A stretch of DNA of 11,102 nt. It comes from an uncultured Capnocytophaga sp. (lineage in GTDB: Bacteria; Bacteroidota; Bacteroidia; Flavobacteriales; Flavobacteriaceae). Where the stretch lies: the NCBI RefSeq assembly GCF_938029845.1, contig NZ_CALHGG010000044.1:1-11102 (forward strand), read 5' to 3'. The position numbers and the translations under genes are program-made. The notes beneath the pieces are model-generated. The model was not told where the DNA came from and did no database searches. It saw nothing but the letters and a program-made list of their open reading frames with translations. How positions within the stretch are numbered: position 1 is the stretch's first letter; each line of letters begins with the position of its first letter. Below are positions 6,178 to 11,102 of the stretch, piece after piece.

Positions 6178-7206
6178 TTAGAAGGTATATTTGATACCTA
6201 CCCCCAATATTTGTTTGAACTGTACACGAGGACTATACAAGCGTTTGGATCCGTTGGGGAGCGTCTCTTCTTTGAATTTGATATTATCATCATACTTGAG
6301 ATGAGTTCCTACACGTGCTTGTAAGAAGTTGTTGATCTTCATATCTACAGCTAACTGCCAATCTATATCTATATTACCGAAACTCTTGTCATACTGGGTA
6401 TATAGAGAGATTTGGTTGGTCATATTGACATTTTCATAAAGCTCCATCTCATGCTTACCAGAAACTAAGAAACCCACTTCAGTAACACTACGTTTGGAGT
6501 GTTTGATAAGATTTCCTGCATTGTCATATTCGGCCATAGGCAGACCAAAAGAACCCTTATCAGCCAAGTTTTGATCCATTACAAAGGTAGATTTCAAGGT
6601 AAGCGGAGAGACAAAGAGGGCTGCTTTGCCATCCTCAGGTGCATACTCCGCACCAATACCTATATAGAGATAACCTGGCGCCATAAAGCGGGAGATAGGT
6701 TCGTCATCGGGTTCTCTTGGATAGTCATACCCATCACTGAATTGAGTATTGAAAGTCAACTTAGCTGAATAATACCAATCCCTAAAGCCTGTACGATAAC
6801 CATAGGAAGAGGTAAAGGAAACTTGGTCATCAGTTTTCCTAAGACTTTCCCCCTTTTGGGAGTTAATTCCATAGTTGGCTACCAGTTCGTTATCCCAGAA
6901 AAAGTTCTTCACTAAGTAGCGACGGCGGAATTTTACATCGGCAAGGAAAGTAATGCTATTAATCCCCCCTGCATTCCAATTGGAGTAAGCCACCTCGCTC
7001 ATGTTAAGCCCTATAGCATTGTACTTATACCAGCGTTCATTCTGAAGTTTTATCTTCTCAAAGGTATAACTAAGTTCATTCTTACTGAAGTCCACTGTTT
7101 TTATTTGAATAACAGGTGGCATAATCCTTGGACGAACTTTCCTTACTTGTGCCTGTAATGGCAAGGCAAACGAAAGAATAATGATACTGAGTAGTAACTT
7201 CTTCAT
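6178..7206 (-). CDS. DUF3078 family outer-membrane protein
   Basis: This encodes 342 residues. A Sec signal peptide (M-K-K-L-L-L-S, hydrophobic to about 16, likely cut after L-Q-A at residue 19) is followed by strand-rich sequence with alternating aromatic and polar residues. The protein ends in G-I-K-Y-T-F with a terminal Phe, typical of outer-membrane beta-barrels. Motifs such as G-L-N-M-S-E-V-A-Y-S-N-W-N-A-G-G and a D-D-Q-V-S-F-T-S-S-Y-G-Y stretch fit the Bacteroidota DUF3078 family, whose role is unknown to me. It lies downstream of parA-parB-DUF5683 with a 57-bp gap filled by a 7-bp repeat, so co-transcription is possible but not certain. No clear promoter of the TAnnTTTG type is seen directly upstream. 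Its stop codon is 2 nt from that of hemW. Confidence 0.8.
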   Translation of the reverse strand: MKKLLLSIIILSFALPLQAQVRKVRPRIMPPVIQIKTVDFSKNELSYTFEKIKLQNERWYKYNAIGLNMSEVAYSNWNAGGINSITFLADVKFRRRYLVKNFFWDNELVANYGINSQKGESLRKTDDQVSFTSSYGYRTGFRDWYYSAKLTFNTQFSDGYDYPREPDDEPISRFMAPGYLYIGIGAEYAPEDGKAALFVSPLTLKSTFVMDQNLADKGSFGLPMAEYDNAGNLIKHSKRSVTEVGFLVSGKHEMELYENVNMTNQISLYTQYDKSFGNIDIDWQLAVDMKINNFLQARVGTHLKYDDNIKFKEETLPNGSKRLYSPRVQFKQILGVGIKYTF

Positions 7207-7210
7207 CTTT

Positions 7211-7266
7211 TATAATTGTTAATTATTAATTGTCAATTGTTAGTAGTGGTTAGTCACTAGTCACTA
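7211..7266. repeat. Eight tandem 7-bp units, degenerate
   Basis: The plus strand divides without gaps into TATAATT, GTTAATT, ATTAATT, GTCAATT, GTTAGTA, GTGGTTA, GTCACTA, GTCACTA. Position 6 is T in all eight, position 2 is T in seven, position 4 is A in seven, and position 7 is T in the first four and A in the last four. The array fills nearly the whole gap between DUF3078 and DUF5683. The last three bases (CTA, 7264-7266) are the DUF5683 stop codon on the minus strand. Short heptamer arrays like this occur in intergenic DNA of Bacteroidota and cyanobacteria; their role is not settled. Confidence 0.7.
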
Positions 7267-7863
7267 TCTAAGTTTATAAGTCAGTGAGAGACCTATACAG
7301 GGACTATTATTAAAGTAATTCTGATACATAAAAGGCTCTAAGGAAAGGTTTTCATCTACATTGAATTGTTTCAAATGAGCATCTACATTGGCTTCTATGA
7401 TATTCAAGGCGTAGAAGCCTATGGCAAAGAGCATCGCCATTTCCTTATTTCTTCGGTAAAGATTCTGTGCACGACGAAGCGCATCGGTACTCAGGCGTGG
7501 TACTCCTTCCTGTCCACCTGGGTAAAACTCATCATCAGTACGACCATCCAAGCGGCTTTTGTACGCTGTACGATAGCGGTCAAGCTCTTTATCGTTAGCT
7601 ATATACAGATAAGTAGGAATACCTATGGCAAGATATACAATAGGAATCTTCCAATAACTCTTGTTGTACGCCTGCCCCAACCCCGGTAAAATGGCCGAAT
7701 AGAAAGCGGCACGTGCTGGAGAGAGCGGATCGGTATTCCATGTAGGGGTTACCGACTCTGCAACCACTAAGGGACCTTTGTCCCTAACAGATAATGTATC
7801 GGATTGCGACCAAACCTTAGTGGAGAAAAGAGTTATTATCAGTATGTACAAACTAAGCCTCAC
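7264..7863 (-). CDS. DUF5683 membrane protein, parAB-linked
   Basis: This encodes 199 residues with a signal-like hydrophobic N-terminus (residues 3-18) and the family hallmark P-G-L-G-Q-A-Y-N-K-S-Y-W-K-I-P-I at about 60-75, leading into a membrane segment (about 73-90). A second hydrophobic segment at about 142-158 ends in N-I-I-E-A-N-V-D-A-H-L. These fit the DUF5683 family of Bacteroidota, which is commonly found directly downstream of parB; its role is unknown. The start overlaps the end of parB by 11 bp, so the two are translated from one transcript and perhaps coupled. In many flavobacteria the next genes are dapB and lepB; here the next gene is DUF3078. The last codon lies within the heptamer array. 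Confidence 0.85.
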   Translation of the reverse strand: MRLSLYILIITLFSTKVWSQSDTLSVRDKGPLVVAESVTPTWNTDPLSPARAAFYSAILPGLGQAYNKSYWKIPIVYLAIGIPTYLYIANDKELDRYRTAYKSRLDGRTDDEFYPGGQEGVPRLSTDALRRAQNLYRRNKEMAMLFAIGFYALNIIEANVDAHLKQFNVDENLSLEPFMYQNYFNNSPCIGLSLTYKLR

Positions 7864-8776
7864 CGTGTAGAATTTTTTGTATGCGTTCTAATTCTGCTTC
7901 TGTTTGGAAAGGAATTTCTATTTTCCCCTTACCTGTTTTATCTATTTTCACAGCAAAGTGTTTCCCAAAGCGCTGACGTAATCCTTCGAGGCGCTCTGCC
8001 ACAAAAGAAGGAAGAGGTGCTGCCGCTTCCTTACCTTTAGGTTCTTGCTTGGGAGGAATTACCGCTACCTTTTGTGGGTTCTTGAGTTGTTGTACAGCTT
8101 GCTCTGTATCACGTACGGAAAGATCTTGGGCAACAATTCGGTTATATAGTTCCAATTGTTGCTCTTTATCCTCAATATTGATAAGTGCACGTCCGTGCCC
8201 CATGGAGATAAAGCCATCACGAATCCCCGTTTGTATAATAGGATCCAACTTCAAAAGGCGTAGATAGTTAGTAATGGTAGAACGTTTCTTGCCTACCCTT
8301 TCACTCATTTGCTCTTGGGTAAGGTTGAGTTCCTCAATCATACGATTATAACTTAGAGCCACCTCAATAGGGTCTAAGTCCTGTCGCTGGATATTCTCCA
8401 CCAATGCCATCATGAGCGATTCCTCGTCATTGGCAATACGTATGAAGGCGGGGATAGTAGTCAGTCCCGCCATTTTGGACGCTCTCCAACGGCGTTCCCC
8501 TGAAATTAGTTCATACTTCTGGGTGTCAATTTTTCTAACTGTAATAGGTTGAATGACTCCCAGTTCCTTGATAGAGGAAGCCAATTCGCTGAGAGCTTCC
8601 TCACTGAAAACGGTACGAGGCTGATAGGGGTTTTCTGTAATCTGGTCTAAGGGAAGTTCCAGTACATTGCCTATGAGCTTATCCGCATTAGTATCGGAAG
8701 CAGATTGAATATCTTCAGAAGGGAGCAAGGCACCTAAGCCTCGTCCCAATCGTTGTCCTTTATTTAATTTTCCCAT
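7853..8776 (-). CDS. parB: Chromosome partitioning protein ParB
   Basis: ParB is a CTP-dependent DNA clamp that loads at parS sites near the origin and works with ParA to segregate the chromosome. The 307 residues show the expected order. A basic N-terminal part with G-R-G-L-G-A-L-L comes first. The CTPase domain follows with N-P-Y-Q-P-R (49-54), G-E-R-R-W-R-A (93-99) and E-N-I-Q-R (127-131). A helix-turn-helix comes next with Q-E-Q-M-S-E-R-V-G-K-K-R-S-T-I (about 154-168) and G-H-G-R-A-L. After a variable linker there is a C-terminal dimer domain from about 257. The ATG lies 1 nt after the parA stop, and the end overlaps DUF5683 by 11 bp. No parS-like palindrome (TGTTTCACGTGAAACA type) was noticed in the window. 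The gene looks intact. Confidence 0.95.
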   Translation of the reverse strand: MGKLNKGQRLGRGLGALLPSEDIQSASDTNADKLIGNVLELPLDQITENPYQPRTVFSEEALSELASSIKELGVIQPITVRKIDTQKYELISGERRWRASKMAGLTTIPAFIRIANDEESLMMALVENIQRQDLDPIEVALSYNRMIEELNLTQEQMSERVGKKRSTITNYLRLLKLDPIIQTGIRDGFISMGHGRALINIEDKEQQLELYNRIVAQDLSVRDTEQAVQQLKNPQKVAVIPPKQEPKGKEAAAPLPSFVAERLEGLRQRFGKHFAVKIDKTGKGKIEIPFQTEAELERIQKILHGEA

Positions 8777-8777
8777 A

Positions 8778-9548
8778 CTATGCTTTCGTATTCTTTTTAA
8801 TAATTTCTTCTGCTAAGCTGATATAGTTGGCCGCTCCCTTGCTGGCTGCATCATAACTGATGATGGTTTCCCCGAAGCTAGGCGCCTCACTAAGGCGTAT
8901 ATTTCGCTGAATAATGGTTTCAAAAACCATCTCACTGAAATGTTTCTGCACCTCTTCCACCACTTGGTTGGAGAGTCTTAGGCGTGCATCGTACATTGTA
9001 AGGAGCAGTCCTTCTATATCCAAGGCAGGGTTATGGATCTTCTGTACGCTCTTAATTGTATTGAGGAGCTTGCCCAATCCCTCGAGTGCAAAATACTCAC
9101 ATTGGATAGGAATAATCACCGAGTCGGCAGCAGTAAGTGCGTTAAGAGTGAGCAATCCCAATGAGGGAGCGCAATCTATAATAATATAGTCATATCTATC
9201 TTTGATAGGAGCGAGTGCCTCCTTGAGCATATACTCACGGCGAGGCTTATCCACTAATTCTATCTCAATAGCCACCAAATCAATATGAGCAGCGATAAGG
9301 TCTAAGTTAGGAGAATTGGTAGGCACGATAGTTGCTTCGGCCTCCGCAGAATGTTCCAAGACCTCGTAGGTTCCTCGCTCCACTCCTTCCACCTCTATTC
9401 CGAGACCAGAAGTAGCATTGGCCTGAGGGTCGGCATCTATAAGAAGTACCTTTTTTTCCAAAACCCCTAAGGCAGCCGCTAAATTAATGGAAGAGGTAGT
9501 CTTTCCGACTCCTCCTTTTTGGTTGGCTACAGCTATGATTTTGCCCAT
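8778..9548 (-). CDS. parA: Chromosome partitioning ATPase ParA (Soj-like)
   Basis: ParA is a nucleoid-bound ATPase that pulls or directs the ParB-parS complex during chromosome segregation. The 256 residues begin with the deviant Walker A motif K-G-G-V-G-K-T-T at 11-18, which has the signature Lys11. D-A-D-P-Q-A-N at 38-44 (Walker A') and I-I-I-D-C-A-P-S at 122-129 (Walker B) follow. The length and lack of an N-terminal DNA-binding extension make it the chromosomal Soj type and not the plasmid type. It is the first gene of a parA-parB-DUF5683 operon, with its own promoter 26-56 nt upstream. The ATG at 9546-9548 is right for the family (M-G-K-I-I-A-V-A-N-Q-K-G-G). Nothing is unusual. Confidence 0.95.
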   Translation of the reverse strand: MGKIIAVANQKGGVGKTTSSINLAAALGVLEKKVLLIDADPQANATSGLGIEVEGVERGTYEVLEHSAEAEATIVPTNSPNLDLIAAHIDLVAIEIELVDKPRREYMLKEALAPIKDRYDYIIIDCAPSLGLLTLNALTAADSVIIPIQCEYFALEGLGKLLNTIKSVQKIHNPALDIEGLLLTMYDARLRLSNQVVEEVQKHFSEMVFETIIQRNIRLSEAPSFGETIISYDAASKGAANYISLAEEIIKKNTKA

Positions 9549-9573
9549 AATATCTTGTTATTTTTTCAGAGGG

Positions 9574-9604
9574 TAAAAGTACGGCTATTTTTGCGATTGT
9601 CAAA
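9574..9604 (-). promoter_or_regulatory. Promoter of the parA-parB operon
   Basis: On the minus strand TACTTTTA (9574-9581) is one base off the Bacteroidota -7 consensus TAnnTTTG. TTTG (9601-9604) lies 19 nt upstream as the -33 element. The -7 element ends 25 nt before the parA ATG. A second exact TAACTTTG (9606-9613) lacks a -33 partner at the right distance, so I prefer the first. Confidence 0.55.
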
Positions 9605-9628
9605 ACAAAGTTATTAACAATATTCGTT

Positions 9629-9672
9629 AAAAAAACATTTGCAGTTACTTAGTTATTTATAACTGCAAATGT
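9629..9672 (-). terminator. Rho-independent terminator of fabG
   Basis: A perfect 13-bp inverted repeat, ACATTTGCAGTTA (9635-9647) and its complement (9660-9672), encloses a 12-nt loop. On the minus strand the stem is followed by a run of T's (plus-strand A's 9629-9635). It starts 9 nt after the fabG stop codon. It insulates the parA promoter just downstream from fabG transcription. Confidence 0.85.
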
Positions 9673-9681
9673 CTTTATTTC

Positions 9682-10434
9682 TTAGGCGGTGATCATACCT
9701 CCGTCAATACGAAGTACTTGTCCGGTGATATAAGAACTCATGTCAGATGCCAAGAAAACGCAAGCATTGGCGATATCTTCAACTGTTCCACCACGCTTAA
9801 GAGGAATAGAATCGCGCCAACCTTGTACCACTTCAGGGGCTAGCTTCGCAGTCATTTCAGTCTCTATGAAGCCAGGGGCAATGGCATTGCAACGGATATT
9901 GCGTGAACCTAACTCCAAGGCTACGGACTTGGTAAAGCCCAATATACCTGCCTTAGAAGCGGCATAGTTAGCCTGACCTGCATTCCCCTGTACCCCTACT
10001 ACACTACTCATATTGATAATATTACCTGAGCGTTGTTTGAGGAATACTTTTTGTACTGCCTTGGTCATATTGAAAATAGACTTAAGGTTTACAGCAATCA
10101 CCTTGTCAAAATCCGCTTCACTCATACGCATGAGCAGGTTGTCTTTGGTAATTCCGGCATTGTTAACCAATATATCAATTCCTCCAAAGTCCTCCAACAC
10201 TTGGTTCACTAACGCTTCACAAGCCTCAAAGTCAGCCGCATTGCTCTGATAAGATTTTATTTTAACTCCTTTGTTTTTGAGTTCTTGTATCTCTGCTTCA
10301 GCTTCTTCAGGCGCTGTTCCATAGAAAGTAAAAGCTACATTGGCTCCTTGTTCTACGAAAGCCTTCACAATACCGGCTCCTATACCGCGGCTACCACCGG
10401 TAACAATCGCGGTCTTTCCTTTTAGTAAATTCAT
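9682..10434 (-). CDS. fabG: 3-oxoacyl-[acyl-carrier-protein] reductase FabG
   Basis: FabG is the NADPH-dependent short-chain dehydrogenase that reduces 3-oxoacyl-ACP in each cycle of type II fatty-acid synthesis; it works as a cytoplasmic tetramer. The 250 residues show the Rossmann cofactor motif T-G-G-S-R-G-I-G (12-19), N-N-A-G (91-94), and the catalytic set N116, S144, Y157 and K161 (Y-A-A-S-K). P-G-F-I-E-T-E-M (187-194) and the C-terminal Y-I-T-G-Q-V-L-R-I-D-G-G-M are standard for FabG. Many short-chain dehydrogenases resemble FabG, but the overall match is close. The gene upstream ends only 28 nt away, so the two may share a transcript; no clear promoter lies in that gap. A strong terminator follows. 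Confidence 0.93.
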   Translation of the reverse strand: MNLLKGKTAIVTGGSRGIGAGIVKAFVEQGANVAFTFYGTAPEEAEAEIQELKNKGVKIKSYQSNAADFEACEALVNQVLEDFGGIDILVNNAGITKDNLLMRMSEADFDKVIAVNLKSIFNMTKAVQKVFLKQRSGNIINMSSVVGVQGNAGQANYAASKAGILGFTKSVALELGSRNIRCNAIAPGFIETEMTAKLAPEVVQGWRDSIPLKRGGTVEDIANACVFLASDMSSYITGQVLRIDGGMITA

Positions 10435-10462
10435 TTTTTTATATTTTATTATTTATTTGTCG

Positions 10463-11102
10463 TTAGTTGATTTTCTTAAGGCTAAAGAAATATTTATCAA
10501 AATCCTCTGCATGATATTTCCCTCTTATTTTTGGGTGATTCATTTCTATTTGTACGATACTATCCGAAAGAAACTCATATTGTCCATAATAGGTCGTATC
10601 TTTGGTCATTTGGTCATCCAGATATTCTAAGAAGCACAATTCTCCTTTATCAAAAAGCATTTTGGTTGCCACAGAGTATGCTCTCTGCTGGTTGTAATAT
10701 ACTACTTCTTTTATACTATCAAACATTTTCCACCTATCATTTACCCTGAGTGTGGAAGGAATATCTCCTGTGTCTGTACAAAGAAAGCCCATAAGCTGCC
10801 CATCCTCTGTATAGACGATTTGTCTTTCCACATTCTCCAATACATCCCTTAAGGTTATCTTCTGATCTATTTCTTTTAGGTAAATATCATGAGCTTCCCA
10901 AACAGTTCCTTTGGGAGCAGCACCTCCGAAAGGATCTCTCATAACAATAGCATCAGGCTCATATCCTTCTTTTTTGACTTCCAAATGTATATGTACAGCA
11001 GGTGCTTCAAAACCAATAAAAGTAAATTCGTGATACCTCCGCTCAGGAAGTCTGAAATACCCTTGCTTATCGGTCATGACCTCTCCTACTTGGCAGTGTT
11101 CA
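10463..11102 (-). CDS. Unrecognised protein with transthyretin-like N-terminal fold, 5' end cut by the window
   Basis: The frame is open to the right edge, so the N-terminus is missing. The ATG at 11075-11077 is unlikely to be the true start, because the in-frame residues before it (C-Q-V-G-E-V) continue a strand into V-M-T-D-K-Q-G-Y-F-R-L. That pattern, followed by alternating hydrophobic residues and H-I-H-L-E-V-K-K-E-G-Y, resembles the transthyretin or carboxypeptidase-regulatory type beta-sandwich found in many Bacteroidota lipoproteins. After about residue 75 a second part (charged helix, then strands with Y-Y-G-Q-Y-E-F and a Y-F-F end) matches nothing I know. A lipoprotein signal may lie outside the window. 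It stops 28 nt before fabG on the same strand. Confidence 0.65.
   Translation of the reverse strand, partial: EHCQVGEVMTDKQGYFRLPERRYHEFTFIGFEAPAVHIHLEVKKEGYEPDAIVMRDPFGGAAPKGTVWEAHDIYLKEIDQKITLRDVLENVERQIVYTEDGQLMGFLCTDTGDIPSTLRVNDRWKMFDSIKEVVYYNQQRAYSVATKMLFDKGELCFLEYLDDQMTKDTTYYGQYEFLSDSIVQIEMNHPKIRGKYHAEDFDKYFFSLKKIN

Noticed and set aside
6183..6199. 6-bp inverted repeat near the hemW and DUF3078 stops
   Set aside because: The stem is short and AT-rich and has no T-run on either side, so I do not call a terminator.
6307..6316. CACGTG core in the DUF3078 gene (and another near 7713) as a parS site
   Set aside because: The flanks do not form the longer palindrome that parS needs, and both lie in coding sequence.
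9606..9613. Exact TAACTTTG on the minus strand upstream of parA
   Set aside because: No TTG lies 17-19 nt upstream of it. The nearby TACTTTTA has a properly spaced -33 element and fits better.

Overview
The window looks like chromosomal DNA of a flavobacterium (phylum Bacteroidota). Capnocytophaga or a close relative is my best guess, held at moderate confidence. The evidence is the low G+C, promoters of the Bacteroidota type (TTG, 17-19 nt, TAnnTTTG), the parA-parB-DUF5683 gene order, a DUF3078 outer-membrane protein and the style of the Sec and lipoprotein signals. Ribosome-binding sites are weak or absent, as is usual in this phylum.

Layout. (1) Positions 1-2694 form a very AT-rich accessory stretch, with everything on the minus strand. 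It holds four small lipoprotein genes (A 2066-2464, B 1367-1801, C 706-1092, D 101-477). Each is preceded by the short 3' tail of another gene, ending 1-20 nt before the lipoprotein start. Two of the tails (2477-2694 and 1094-1357) are clearly homologous and frame-disrupted. The lipoproteins share a D/E-x-YY-[IV]-[FY] motif, and three of them share GIW-[IV]-[ND]-A-x-TG. Lipoprotein D is split by a frameshift at a run of seven A's. I read the region as a decayed tandem array of tail plus lipoprotein modules. The arrangement resembles polymorphic-toxin C-terminal ends with their immunity genes, but that functional reading is inference. (2) Position 2695-3333 (minus) is an unrecognised secreted protein, divergently transcribed from (3) the plus-strand operon manA-ruvC-hemW (3505-6175). 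Both directions have good Bacteroidota promoters in the gap between them. (4) From 6178 rightwards everything is on the minus strand again: a DUF3078 outer-membrane protein, DUF5683, parB, parA (own promoter), then fabG with a strong terminator, then an unrecognised protein cut by the right edge.

How the genes work together. parA and parB form the chromosome-segregation pair, with an overlapping DUF5683 membrane protein. manA supplies sugar-phosphate interconversion, ruvC Holliday-junction resolution and hemW a radical-SAM haem chaperone; these three are co-transcribed but functionally unrelated. fabG is the reductase of type II fatty-acid synthesis. The core genes look intact.

The parts most worth attention are the accessory array at 1-2694 and a run of eight consecutive 7-bp units (7211-7266) that fills the DUF3078/DUF5683 gap and includes the DUF5683 stop codon.
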